Of a stretch of DNA of 64,000 nucleotides, positions 24,588-33,056 are shown piece after piece. Location: assembly GCA_017530965.1 (NCBI GenBank), contig JAFXLS010000095.1, positions 1 through 64,000 of the forward strand. Direction: 5' to 3'. The notes beneath the pieces were generated by a model. The model was not told where the DNA came from, did no database searches, and saw only the letters and a program-made list of their open reading frames with translations. Source of the DNA: Fibrobacter sp. (GTDB lineage Bacteria > Fibrobacterota > Fibrobacteria > Fibrobacterales > Fibrobacteraceae). A program made the translations under genes and the position numbers. The stretch's first letter is position 1, and each line of letters opens with the position of its first letter.

Positions 24588-26360
24588 ATGAAAAGCTATT
24601 CTTGTAACATGAAGATTCCTGTTCGCTATAACCATGTCGGTTACGCTCCTGATTCTGCAAAGATTTTCTTTGTGAACCCCCAGGAGTTTATTCCTGCTTG
24701 TGAAAATGTGAATGATTACATTTTCCGCGTGGTGCGGCGTGTGCAGTGTATAGAACCGCCGACTGTATGGGAAGGCTCTCTTGTCGAGGGGACATTTGAG
24801 CATTCCGGTGTTTGCGAGTATACTGGAGAAACGCTTTGGTCCGGAGATTTCTCGGTAGTTCATGAAACGGGGATTTTCCTTATCCAAATCCTGCGAAAGG
24901 GTGGCGTTGAGAAGGAGACGCTCCTTTTTGAAACGGAACCTTTCGAAATATCGAACGACTGGCTTTTTCGCCAGCTGCTTGCAAACATCAAGTCTTTTTA
25001 TTACCAGCGTAGCGGGGTGGAGCTGCCGCCCGAATTTGCGGGGAAATGGGCACGGCCTGCTGCCCACTTGGATGATTGTATAGGGTTTCACCCTAGCATG
25101 CACCGCGAAGGGACCTGGAATGCCCATGGTGGCTGGTATGATGCCGGTGACTATGGCAAGTACATTGTGAATGGCGGCGTATCGGTGGCAACCCTCTTGC
25201 TTGCCTGCGAGATGGTTGACGGCTGCGAATGTGAAAGCTTGGTGAACCAGTCCATAAATGCGACGGAACCCTTTGTGGGCCCCGATGGGCTCAAGATGTA
25301 TAGCCTTAAAGACGAAGTCCGCTTTGAACTGGAATTCTTCTTGCGTATGCAAGATACAGATGGCGGTGTGTTTTTCAAGGTGACGCCGCAGCGTTGGGAC
25401 GGCTTTGTTTCTCCAAGCGATTCGGACTTGTTGCAAAAACGCATGATTTTAGGGAAGTCTACGACTTCGACCCTGAATTTTGCCGGTGCATTGGCGGCGG
25501 CTTCGCGCGTGTATCGCAATCGCGATACGGCGTTCGCAGAACGCTGCTTGCAATCCGCGGTATCGGCGTACAAGTGGGCGGTTTCGCGCCCCTTCGTAGA
25601 CTGGCCCCATAATACCGAAGGCAGTGGCGGTTACGGCGACGAACATGCGGAAGATGAATTTTTCTGGGCGCGCGCCATGCTATACCGCGAATTGCACGCC
25701 CGCGGCGAAGCCGTAGACGGTGTTTCTGCCGAAAGCTTGCGGCCGCTGCTTCTAGAAGACATGAAGGTGATTCCGCCTAAGTCGGGGCTGGACTGGCGCG
25801 ATACCCAGAACCTCGGCTGGATTGCCCTTGCCTTGCAGAACTTTGACAGGGAATTCCAGCTGTATGCCCGCACGACGCTTAATATGACTGCCCGCGAAAT
25901 CATTGACTTGCAGAATTGCGATGCTTACGGTGTCCCGATGCGCAAATTCATTTGGGGCAGTAATGGCGACATTGCAAACCATGCGTTGACGCTTGCTATT
26001 GTAAAGCGTTGGGCTCCCAGCCTAGGCGGAAATTCTTTGGATTTCTGGTGCCGTGAATTATTGAACTTTATTTATGGACGTAACCCGGTAGACGTGAGCT
26101 TTGTAACAGGTTCCGCCTGGAGTTCGCCTAAGGATCCGCATCATAGGTTAAGTCATTCCGATGGCGTGAAAGATCCGATTCCGGGACTTTTGGTAGGGGG
26201 CATCAACAGCGACCGCCAGGATATGCATCGTGCTCCCCATTACCCTGGAGAACTTTCCGGTTATTCATACACCGACGAACGCTGCTCCTTTGCGAGCAAC
26301 GAAACGGCCATTAATTGGAACGCCCCGTTGACGGCTGTACTTGCGTTACTTTGTTTCTAA
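24588..26360 (+). CDS. Glycoside hydrolase family 9 enzyme without a signal peptide
   Basis: A 590-residue protein with an N-terminal Ig-like (CelD_N type) domain to about 120 and a GH9 catalytic domain from about 125. The catalytic-base motif DAGDYGKY is at residues 185-192, HHRLSHSD follows near residue 515, and the general acid is Glu572 in SNETAINWNAPL at the extreme C terminus. GH9 enzymes cleave beta-1,4-glucans with inversion. No hydrophobic signal peptide is visible (starts MKSYSCNMKIPVRYNHVGY), so it may act in the cytoplasm on imported cellodextrins, or it may leave by another route. It overlaps the convergent YdcF-like gene by 15 bases. Confidence 0.93.
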   Translation: MKSYSCNMKIPVRYNHVGYAPDSAKIFFVNPQEFIPACENVNDYIFRVVRRVQCIEPPTVWEGSLVEGTFEHSGVCEYTGETLWSGDFSVVHETGIFLIQILRKGGVEKETLLFETEPFEISNDWLFRQLLANIKSFYYQRSGVELPPEFAGKWARPAAHLDDCIGFHPSMHREGTWNAHGGWYDAGDYGKYIVNGGVSVATLLLACEMVDGCECESLVNQSINATEPFVGPDGLKMYSLKDEVRFELEFFLRMQDTDGGVFFKVTPQRWDGFVSPSDSDLLQKRMILGKSTTSTLNFAGALAAASRVYRNRDTAFAERCLQSAVSAYKWAVSRPFVDWPHNTEGSGGYGDEHAEDEFFWARAMLYRELHARGEAVDGVSAESLRPLLLEDMKVIPPKSGLDWRDTQNLGWIALALQNFDREFQLYARTTLNMTAREIIDLQNCDAYGVPMRKFIWGSNGDIANHALTLAIVKRWAPSLGGNSLDFWCRELLNFIYGRNPVDVSFVTGSAWSSPKDPHHRLSHSDGVKDPIPGLLVGGINSDRQDMHRAPHYPGELSGYSYTDERCSFASNETAINWNAPLTAVLALLCF

Positions 26361-27182
26361 AGAATCTTTCTTTGTCGAATCCGAGACCGTTGTATCTTTT
26401 TTTACGGTGTCAACAGCGGTTTCTATAATCTTCTGCGGTTCTTTGGGCAATAGGGATTGCAAGTCTACAATGGGATTTTTTTCGGCTTCGTATTCCTTGG
26501 CCGAAATGATGGGCTTATAATAGAACGAATCTTCTGCGGTGAGGTTTCCTGCCCTGAACAAGTCGATGTAAGAAACGGCGAGGGCTGCCCAACCTCGGAG
26601 CCATTCCTTGCGGGATTCTCGGTTGGTGTACCATGAATCGGCGTTGTAGAAATAATGGTGCACGTCTTTGGTCAAGTAAACCGGAGTGTCGCCCGAAAGT
26701 TTAGAGAATATGCGCTTGACGCGGTAGGTGGATGAGGCTCCCGTCAGGATCAATACGGTGTCAATTTTACGCTTCTTTAGCCAGGGAATAATGGTGTATG
26801 CTTCGCCAATGGTAGAGGGGTCATCGTGGCGGGCGATATAGACTGCATTGCTGTCGAAATCCCCGAGACGCATGAAGTCTTCCAGGTACAATTCGGCGTT
26901 GCTCCTGTTGCGCAGAATACGGCGGCCGAGAATCAATACGGAGTCGACCTTTCCGCTGGCCATCAGTTCGGCGGCGAGATCTGTTCGTTCCATATCGGCC
27001 GATTGACCATCGAGGACAACGGCCCATTTTACATGTTCGAATTCGTCGTCGTCGATAAGCCAGTGGCCGCTCTGCGTCATAATTAGGTAGAATGCTATGA
27101 CTAGTAAAACGGCTGCGACCGCAACGATGCTCAAAATAATCTTCTTCTTTTGAATCTGTTTTTTGGTGGGTAGCTTAGTCAA
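26346..27182 (-). CDS. YdcF/DUF218-like membrane-anchored protein
   Basis: A 278-residue protein. The best start is a TTG at 27180-27182: AAGGAG lies 6 bases upstream and the codon overlaps the rimI stop (ATTGACTAA), giving translational coupling. The frame extends to an ATG at 27215 inside rimI, which I reject. A basic N terminus leads into one transmembrane helix (about residues 15-38). The rest resembles the DUF218/YdcF fold: AVVLDGQSADMERTDLAAELM, VLILGRR, a STIGEAYTI segment and VLILTGASSTYRVKRI. The C-terminal tail is charged and low in complexity. The exact function is unknown; relatives act on envelope polysaccharides or bind SAM. Confidence 0.75.
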   Translation of the reverse strand: MTKLPTKKQIQKKKIILSIVAVAAVLLVIAFYLIMTQSGHWLIDDDEFEHVKWAVVLDGQSADMERTDLAAELMASGKVDSVLILGRRILRNRSNAELYLEDFMRLGDFDSNAVYIARHDDPSTIGEAYTIIPWLKKRKIDTVLILTGASSTYRVKRIFSKLSGDTPVYLTKDVHHYFYNADSWYTNRESRKEWLRGWAALAVSYIDLFRAGNLTAEDSFYYKPIISAKEYEAEKNPIVDLQSLLPKEPQKIIETAVDTVKKDTTVSDSTKKDSLETK

Positions 27183-27618
27183 TTTTAGCTCCTTGGGTGC
27201 GGTACAGAGCCGCATTTTCGCCGTCGGCGTAATATTTTTTGCGGATTCCGAACAAGTTAAATCCGTGATTTTCGTAAAAGCGGCGCGCCTTGATGTTGTT
27301 TTCTCGGACTTCTAAAAAACAACAGTCTTCCTTGTCCAGGCTTAGTTGTACGAGTCCGGCTTGCAAAAGCTGAGAGCCGATTCCGCTGCGTTGAGCCGAT
27401 TCGCTGACGGCAATAGATAGCAGCTCGGAGTCTGCCCCCAGTAAGTGAAATACGGCATACCCTAAAATTCCGCTTTCGTTTTCGTAAACGACGGCGTAGG
27501 TGTAGGGGGCCTTGATTTCTTGCTCGTATTGTCGTTCGTTCCAGTCCTGAAAAGCAAGTTCGCCCTGAATTCTCAGTACGGCAGGAATGTCGGCGGAATT
27601 CATCTTGCGGATGGGCAT
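27175..27618 (-). CDS. rimI: Ribosomal protein S18-alanine N-acetyltransferase
   Basis: A 147-residue GNAT acetyltransferase. The acetyl-CoA pyrophosphate loop is visible in SESAQRSGIGSQLLQ (Q-R-x-G-I-G), after LLSIAVS, and the late GNAT motif FLEVRENNIKARRFYENHGF is characteristic of RimI. RimI acetylates the N-terminal alanine of S18. It follows tsaB by 11 bases and overlaps the next gene, an operon order (tsaB-rimI) that is common in bacteria. Confidence 0.9.
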   Translation of the reverse strand: MPIRKMNSADIPAVLRIQGELAFQDWNERQYEQEIKAPYTYAVVYENESGILGYAVFHLLGADSELLSIAVSESAQRSGIGSQLLQAGLVQLSLDKEDCCFLEVRENNIKARRFYENHGFNLFGIRKKYYADGENAALYRTQGAKID

Positions 27619-27629
27619 AGGACTTCCTA

Positions 27630-28265
27630 TCAGTGCAGTTTTTCGAAATAGGACGGCTGGATGTAGTTCGCTTCTTGCATGAGGCTCGGGGCAACTCTTT
27701 CGAATAGGCGGGCCCAGTCGCTCAGGGGCTTGCCCTTGTCGATAACAGTAGTGGCACCGATCTCGCTGAACAGAGCTTTTAAGGTTTCATCGGAAGCTGC
27801 ACTTTCGTCTACTACCACGTAGTTCACGTCGCTGGACTTGAGTGCCTTTACCACCTGCTCCGTTTCGATGAAACTTTCTTTTTCGTTTAGTCGCAGGTAC
27901 CAGTAGTCCTTGCGAGCGCGAATGACTACGGCTGCCTTGTCGGGCTCTGCTGCGAAGCAGGAGAGTGCCTGCAGTGTCGAAACGCCGTAGAGCTTACGTT
28001 TGCCGCTAAAGCTTAGGCCTTCGCAAAAGGCGACTCCCGTGCGCAGTCCGCTGAAAGAGCCGGGGCCAACAGTGACCATGACGCGCGTAATCTGGTCGAG
28101 GGTGGCACCTGTTTTTTCCAGAAGGGCATCCAGCATGGCTGAAGCGGTTTCGCCGCGGGCTGTTTCGTCGACGCTTTCTGTATAGCGGGGACGTGGCGCA
28201 TCTGATTCCAGAAGCGCCATGGAAATGCCTTTGCGCGAAGTGTCTACAAATAGGTCGAAGGTCAT
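27630..28265 (-). CDS. tsaB: tRNA t6A biosynthesis protein TsaB
   Basis: A 211-residue ASKHA-fold protein with the signature GPGSFSGLRTG near residue 68 and N-terminal FDLFVDTSRKGISMALL. TsaB forms the scaffold with TsaD and TsaE for threonylcarbamoyl transfer to A37 of ANN-decoding tRNAs. The C-terminal part is divergent, as is usual in this family. It lies 2 bases from ddl upstream and 11 bases from rimI downstream, so ddl-tsaB-rimI-ydcF-like form one transcription unit. Confidence 0.92.
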   Translation of the reverse strand: MTFDLFVDTSRKGISMALLESDAPRPRYTESVDETARGETASAMLDALLEKTGATLDQITRVMVTVGPGSFSGLRTGVAFCEGLSFSGKRKLYGVSTLQALSCFAAEPDKAAVVIRARKDYWYLRLNEKESFIETEQVVKALKSSDVNYVVVDESAASDETLKALFSEIGATTVIDKGKPLSDWARLFERVAPSLMQEANYIQPSYFEKLH

Positions 28266-28267
28266 GA

Positions 28268-29302
28268 TTAACGCTTGATGTAGAGGCTCTTGTCGATAAT
28301 CAGGTCAATCAGCTGGCTGTAGGTGATGCCGTTGCAGGCAGCCTGTTGCGGCAAGAGCGACGTGGGTGTCATGCCCGGCAGCGTGTTGGTTTCGATGGCG
28401 AACAGCTGCTTGTCCTTGGTGATGCGCACGTCGGTACGGCTGTAGCCTGCACCGCCGAGGGCGTAGTGTGCGTTCTTTACCAGTTCCTGGATGCGAGCCG
28501 TAAGGTCGGCATCGAATTCGGCCGGAGTGATTTCCTTGCATTCGCCGTTGTACTTAGCTTCGTAGTCAAAGTATTCGCGGGTGGTCATGCGCATTTCGGT
28601 GGGCGGCAGGGGCTTTTCGCCTTCGATGTAGCCGCAGCTGGCTTCTTCGCCGGCAATGAACTTTTCGCAGAGCAGACGGTTAGAATCCTTGAACAGGTCC
28701 TGGGCAATCTTGCCTGCTTCGTCCAGGTCCTTGGCAATACCGATACCGATAGAAGATCCGCCCAGCGGGTCCTTGATTACCAGCGGGAATCCCAGTTCGT
28801 CGGAGACGGACACCAGCGTGTCGCCCGTAAAGTCGTGCTTCCAGATAACGCGGTAAGGCGGAGTCGGAATACCGTTGGCCTTGTAAATTTCCTTGGATTT
28901 TACCTTGTCCATGGCGAGGGCCGAAGCCAAGAGGCCGCAACCGGTGTAGGGAATGCCCCAGTTTTCGAGCAAGGCCTGAATGTGACCATCTTCGCCCCAT
29001 TTGCCATGCAAGGCGAGGAAGGCAATGTCGGCGTCGGGAAGTTCAGAAAGGGCCGGGTTCTTTTTGCAGTTGGCGGCAGTACCTTCGAGGCCGCGGAAAT
29101 AGTTCACCGAGAAGTTGTCCTTCTGATAAGGAGACAGTTCGCGGGAAGACCAATGCCAGGTGCCGTCTTTGTCGATGAGCACCGGGTGAATGTTATAACG
29201 GTCCGGGTTCATGGCACGAACAACGCCGGTGCCACTGACAACGGAAACATCATGTTCGGTGGACGGGCCACCCATTAAAACCAATACGCGCATACGAGCC
29301 AT
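28268..29302 (-). CDS. ddl: D-alanine--D-alanine ligase
   Basis: A 344-residue ATP-grasp enzyme that joins two D-alanines for peptidoglycan precursor synthesis in the cytoplasm. It begins MARMRVLVLMGGPSTEHDVSVVSG, the standard Ddl N terminus, followed by HGKWGEDGHIQALLE, the ATP-grasp PLVIKDPLGGSSIG loop, and the metal/product segment AIETNTLPGMTPTSLLPQQA. AAGAGG lies 7 bases before the ATG. It heads a four-gene minus-strand unit and is divergent from the epimerase at 29421; the 118 bases between carry both leaders and are AT-rich. Confidence 0.96.
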   Translation of the reverse strand: MARMRVLVLMGGPSTEHDVSVVSGTGVVRAMNPDRYNIHPVLIDKDGTWHWSSRELSPYQKDNFSVNYFRGLEGTAANCKKNPALSELPDADIAFLALHGKWGEDGHIQALLENWGIPYTGCGLLASALAMDKVKSKEIYKANGIPTPPYRVIWKHDFTGDTLVSVSDELGFPLVIKDPLGGSSIGIGIAKDLDEAGKIAQDLFKDSNRLLCEKFIAGEEASCGYIEGEKPLPPTEMRMTTREYFDYEAKYNGECKEITPAEFDADLTARIQELVKNAHYALGGAGYSRTDVRITKDKQLFAIETNTLPGMTPTSLLPQQAACNGITYSQLIDLIIDKSLYIKR

Positions 29303-29420
29303 CGTAAACCTCTTTAGTAAAAATCTCTGTGAATAATGTAGTAATTTCTTTTTTTACTGATTGTTCACTTGCCCTAAATTAAAAAGGTTTGTATTTTGTA
29401 GGTATTAGAGAGGTATATGT

Positions 29421-30341
29421 ATGCGAGTATTCGTTACAGGTGGGACAGGGTTCATTGGTCATTATGTGGTTAAGGCTCTTTTGGAAAAAGGGCATGAAGT
29501 AGTGATTGCTACAAGGCATCCTAATAAGGTTCCGACACTTAAGGCGATGCCAAACGTTTCCTTTGTGGAATGCGCTTTGACAGATTTTGACCAGATGGCC
29601 GAAGGCCTCAAGGGTTGCGATGCGTGTATCCACATTGCTCTCGGTTGGGGCGATACTCCCAGCACCATGCTGACGAACGATACCCGCGCAACGGTAATGC
29701 TGCTTGAAAATGCTGCAAAGGCCGGTTGCAAAAAGTTCATCTATACTAGCAGTACTGCGGCAATGGGCCGTATGCGCCCTACCATGCGCGAAGTGACGAG
29801 CAATTTGCCCGTGGATCTTTACGGTGCTACCAAGGCCGCTGGCGAAGCTTTTGTACTGGGCTTTACCCACGGTTACGGAACTCATTTCCCCGAAGTCAAG
29901 ATGACTCGCAATATTATTCGCCCGGGTTATACGTTCGGTAACCCTGCTTGGCCTGATGGCTGTTCTCAGCCGGACCGCCGTTTCTTCTCGATGGCTCAGG
30001 CCGTCAAGGAAAACCGCGACATCAACATCATCAAGAATGATGGTACCCAGTTTATTCACGCCAGTCAGCAGGCTAAGCTCTACATGAGCGTTCTCGAATC
30101 AGACAAGAACGAAGAAATCTTCCTCGGCCTTGGCGAAGTCTGGATGAGCTGGAAAGAAATCGCTGAAATGATGGTCTCGATGAAGCCCGGCTGCAAGTCC
30201 AAAATCATCGAAACGGACCTCGGCTGGGGTGACGAGCCCATGCTCTTTGACGTGAGCAAAATCCAGGAACAGTTCGGGCTTGCCTTTGACGCCCACGAGT
30301 TCATGCTGGATCACGTCAAGTGGACATATAACCAGATTTAA
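29421..30341 (+). CDS. NAD-dependent epimerase/dehydratase family protein
   Basis: A 306-residue extended short-chain dehydrogenase. The Rossmann nucleotide-binding motif VTGGTGFIGHYVVKALL is at the N terminus, YTSSTAAMG marks the catalytic Ser/Thr strand, and LYGATKAAGEAF carries the YxxxK pair. The family covers nucleotide-sugar epimerases, dehydratases and reductases; substrate cannot be assigned. AGAGAGG precedes the ATG. It is monocistronic here and its stop codon overlaps the convergent purF end by 4 bases. Confidence 0.9.
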   Translation: MRVFVTGGTGFIGHYVVKALLEKGHEVVIATRHPNKVPTLKAMPNVSFVECALTDFDQMAEGLKGCDACIHIALGWGDTPSTMLTNDTRATVMLLENAAKAGCKKFIYTSSTAAMGRMRPTMREVTSNLPVDLYGATKAAGEAFVLGFTHGYGTHFPEVKMTRNIIRPGYTFGNPAWPDGCSQPDRRFFSMAQAVKENRDINIIKNDGTQFIHASQQAKLYMSVLESDKNEEIFLGLGEVWMSWKEIAEMMVSMKPGCKSKIIETDLGWGDEPMLFDVSKIQEQFGLAFDAHEFMLDHVKWTYNQI

Positions 30342-31723
30342 CCGCAGCGGGTCTTTGTCGTGTCTATTCCGATGTAGTCGGGGTAGTCGTTGTCAAAGCA
30401 GGCGGCGCAGTAGTTTTCACCTTCGCCGGTACATTCCTTCATGCCTTCGACACTCAGGTAACCGAGACTTTCGACGCCGAGCATCTTGGCGATTTCGGGC
30501 GGCGTCATGGAACTTGCGGCAAGTTCGCCCTGGCTCGGGAAATCCATGCCGAAGAAGCACGGGTGCGCTACAGGTGGCGATGCAATGCGAATGTGGACCT
30601 CGAGGGCGCCGGCATCGCGCAGCATCTTGGATAGAATCTTGAGCGTGGTGCCGCGCACAATAGAATCTTCGACCACGCAGACGCGCTTGTTCTTGAGCAC
30701 GCCCTCGATGGGGTTGAACTTGAGCTTGACTTTCTGTTCGCGCACGTTCTGCGTGGGGTCAATGAAGGTGCGGCCTACGTAGTGGTTACGGAGGAGCCCG
30801 ATTTCGAAGCGGATGCCGCTGGCCTGGGCGTAGCCGAGGGCTGCGGTAGTTGCGCTGTCGGGCACCGAGATGACGATGTCGGCATCGACCGGGCATTCCT
30901 TAGCTAGCTGCTTGCCCATTTTACGGCGGACCTTATCGCAGCTCTGTTCGAAAATCTTGGAATCAGGGCGGCTAAAGTAGATGTATTCGAAAATGCAGTG
31001 GGCGAGGCGATCCTTTTGCACGAAGCGTTCGGAATGCAGCCCGTTCTTGGTGATGGTCAGGAATTCGCCGGCCTGGATGTCGCGAATGTAGTGTGCGCCG
31101 AGCAAGTCGAAGGCGCAGGTTTCGCTGGCAACGCACCAGGCTTTTCCCATGCGGGCAAGCGACAGCGGGCGGAATCCGAATCCGTCGCGGGCGACGTACA
31201 TGGTGTCTTTACTGATGAAGACGAGGCAGAAACTGCCGGTAAATTTGGTGACGGCCTTCTTGATGGCTTCGCCTAAATCGGCAGCCTCGGTGCGTGCGAT
31301 TTCATGCAGGAGAATTTCGGAGTCGGACGTGGTCTGAAAAATATGGCCGTCGGCTTCCATTTCGGCACGGAGCTCGGCGGCGTTGGTGATATTACCATTG
31401 TGGGCGACTGCAATCTGGCCCCATTTGCAACTCACCAAAATCGGCTGCGCGTTGGCAAGCGTTGAGGCGCCTGTGGTGCTGTAACGCACGTGGCCAATGC
31501 CTGCAAAGCCGTCAAATTCATTAATGTCGTGTTCCCGGAGAAGAGTCGATACAAGTCCCATTGACTTGCGGACGCGAATCTTGTCTCCGTCGGTGACCGC
31601 AAATCCGGCACTTTCCTGCCCGCGGTGCTGCAGGGCGTAAAGCCCCATGGTAATATTCCTTACGACAGTGTCGCCATTGTAAATGCCGATCACGCCGCAT
31701 TCTTCGTGCAATTCGTCGAGCAT
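30338..31723 (-). CDS. purF: Amidophosphoribosyltransferase
   Basis: A 461-residue enzyme of the first committed step of purine synthesis, transferring glutamine amide to PRPP. The catalytic nucleophile is Cys9, after an eight-residue propeptide (MLDELHEE-CGVIGIY), as in the Bacillus subtilis class. Motifs HRGQESAGFA, the PRPP loop VCVVEDSIVRGTTLK, and a Cys set (CFFGMDF and CTGEGENYCAACF) typical of the 4Fe-4S form are present. A structured leader lies directly upstream (31744-31797) and probably regulates it. Confidence 0.97.
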   Translation of the reverse strand: MLDELHEECGVIGIYNGDTVVRNITMGLYALQHRGQESAGFAVTDGDKIRVRKSMGLVSTLLREHDINEFDGFAGIGHVRYSTTGASTLANAQPILVSCKWGQIAVAHNGNITNAAELRAEMEADGHIFQTTSDSEILLHEIARTEAADLGEAIKKAVTKFTGSFCLVFISKDTMYVARDGFGFRPLSLARMGKAWCVASETCAFDLLGAHYIRDIQAGEFLTITKNGLHSERFVQKDRLAHCIFEYIYFSRPDSKIFEQSCDKVRRKMGKQLAKECPVDADIVISVPDSATTAALGYAQASGIRFEIGLLRNHYVGRTFIDPTQNVREQKVKLKFNPIEGVLKNKRVCVVEDSIVRGTTLKILSKMLRDAGALEVHIRIASPPVAHPCFFGMDFPSQGELAASSMTPPEIAKMLGVESLGYLSVEGMKECTGEGENYCAACFDNDYPDYIGIDTTKTRCG

Positions 31724-31734
31724 AACGCCTCTTT

Positions 31735-31830
31735 GAAATGTATGTTCCCTCTACCTCGAAGGTCACAGCCCACCCAGACGGGTGCAAGCAAAGGAACGGC
31801 CGCCCTTGTTAAGCAAAAAATGTGCCTAAA
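31735..31830 (-). ncRNA. Structured leader of purF, probable Fibro-purF RNA motif
   Basis: Between the purF start and its upstream region, a closed fold is visible: an outer stem GTTCC (31744-31748) with GGAAC (31793-31797), and within it two hairpins, CACCC-AGAC-GGGTG (31771-31784, plus-strand sense) and ACCT-CGA-AGGT (31753-31763). This is a compact three-way junction 12-20 bases from purF. A conserved cis-regulatory RNA upstream of purF in Fibrobacter has been described as the Fibro-purF motif; position and lineage match. I have not aligned it to the published consensus, and the outer limits are approximate. Confidence 0.6.
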
Positions 31831-31901
31831 TGGCGTTTTTGAGTGAAAAATGCCGTTTTGGAGCGAAAATAAGGTGGATGGTTGGTTGCTAATGACGCAT
31901 T

Positions 31902-31934
31902 GTCATTGCAAGGAGCTTTGCGACGAAGCAATCC
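31902..31934. repeat. 33-nt palindromic repeat, intergenic copy
   Basis: Begins GTCATTGC and ends GAAGCAATCC, so ATTGC pairs with GCAAT, with a 15-base variable centre. It has the same length and the same arms as the copy inside the lipoprotein gene at 34124-34156. It lies between the purF leader and the end of the UbiA-family gene. Confidence 0.85.
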
Positions 31935-32008
31935 AACCCGTGTATTACATTTTATGGAATTTCAAAATATGTAAAAATTTACAGATTTTGTAAAGTAGGA
32001 GCCAGGTT

Positions 32009-32902
32009 CTAGCAACTCACGACGAGGGCGATAAGGCCTGCGAACATGGCGATTTTCACTAGTTTTTGAGCGTTTCGGTAGTTACGCTTGTTTGCAAAAA
32101 CGAGAATCGCGATGACGGCGGGGGTAAAGGCGATTCCGGTGATAATCAAGAAAAGCATGGGGTAGTAACCCTGCGCGACAGGCAGCGGTAAAATGGCCCA
32201 GGTGAAAAGACAAATAAGGCCGGCAAGTCGCCTTGCGGTGGGGGCGCCTGCAATCAGCGGGAACGTCATGATGCCAGCCTTGAGGTCGCCAGTTTCGTCT
32301 TCCAGGTCCTTGTAGATTTCGCGGGCGGTCGTGAGGAGTATTGCGAACAACATAGCGGGGTAGAGAAGCCCGATTTTGTTCGAAATGCCAAGCGTCGATT
32401 CGATGGATGCTTTGAGGCCCGTGGGGTAGAACAGACAGAGAATCAGGGGTGTTGCGCAAAGGAAGGCGACGGTCATGTTCTTTAAAAGCGGGATGTGCTT
32501 GAGCCACTTGTTGTAGGCGACCAGAAGCGCGCTGAGTAGCACAAAGAAAATGCAAGCCGTGAAGTTCGTCTTGGTCATCAGGCTGTCGGCAAGGCCCGCC
32601 GCAACTGTGAGCACAAGAAGAATAATCCACGCCCTCCGCGCCGCCGCCACCGAAACCTTTCCGCTCACCAGCGGACGCTCCGGGCGATTCAGGCGGTCGC
32701 TATCCAAGTCCCAAATGTCGTTCTGGATGTTTGCAAAAGCGATGGCGAATGCAAAACCGAGCGCCTGCAAAATAAGTGAAATCCATTCGATACCACCCGC
32801 TGTCGTGGGCAACGCCGAAAGCAGGTAGTAGCCGATTACGAGCGTGACCATCGCAATCACGATGTTCACCGGCCGGGACATTTTAACGAGGGCTAGGAGC
32901 AT
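32009..32902 (-). CDS. UbiA-family prenyltransferase
   Basis: A 297-residue integral membrane protein with about eight to nine hydrophobic helices. The first Asp-rich motif NDIWDLDSDRLNRPERPL is near residues 61-78 and the second, DLEDETGDLKAG, near residues 200-210; both bind magnesium-pyrophosphate of the prenyl donor. UbiA enzymes prenylate quinone precursors, haem or glycerophosphates; the NRPERPLVSG form is common in GGGP/DGGGP-synthase-like and bacterial menaquinone relatives. The neighbourhood does not decide the substrate. Confidence 0.88.
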   Translation of the reverse strand: MLLALVKMSRPVNIVIAMVTLVIGYYLLSALPTTAGGIEWISLILQALGFAFAIAFANIQNDIWDLDSDRLNRPERPLVSGKVSVAAARRAWIILLVLTVAAGLADSLMTKTNFTACIFFVLLSALLVAYNKWLKHIPLLKNMTVAFLCATPLILCLFYPTGLKASIESTLGISNKIGLLYPAMLFAILLTTAREIYKDLEDETGDLKAGIMTFPLIAGAPTARRLAGLICLFTWAILPLPVAQGYYPMLFLIITGIAFTPAVIAILVFANKRNYRNAQKLVKIAMFAGLIALVVSC

Positions 32903-33056
32903 GCTGTGAATATAGAAATATTTGATGAAATGAAAGGATGTTCTCCGGCCTGCTTGCTGTTTTGGAAATTTTACATGCGAAAATGGTATTCAAGTGGCCG
33001 AAAAAAGCGTGTTAGTAAAGAGGGAGTGAGCCTCAACTTAACACGAAAGGAAACAC

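Noticed and set aside
31735-31830. Known purine, PRPP or guanidine riboswitch upstream of purF
   Set aside because: The conserved cores of those classes are not visible; the arrangement fits the Fibro-purF motif better.
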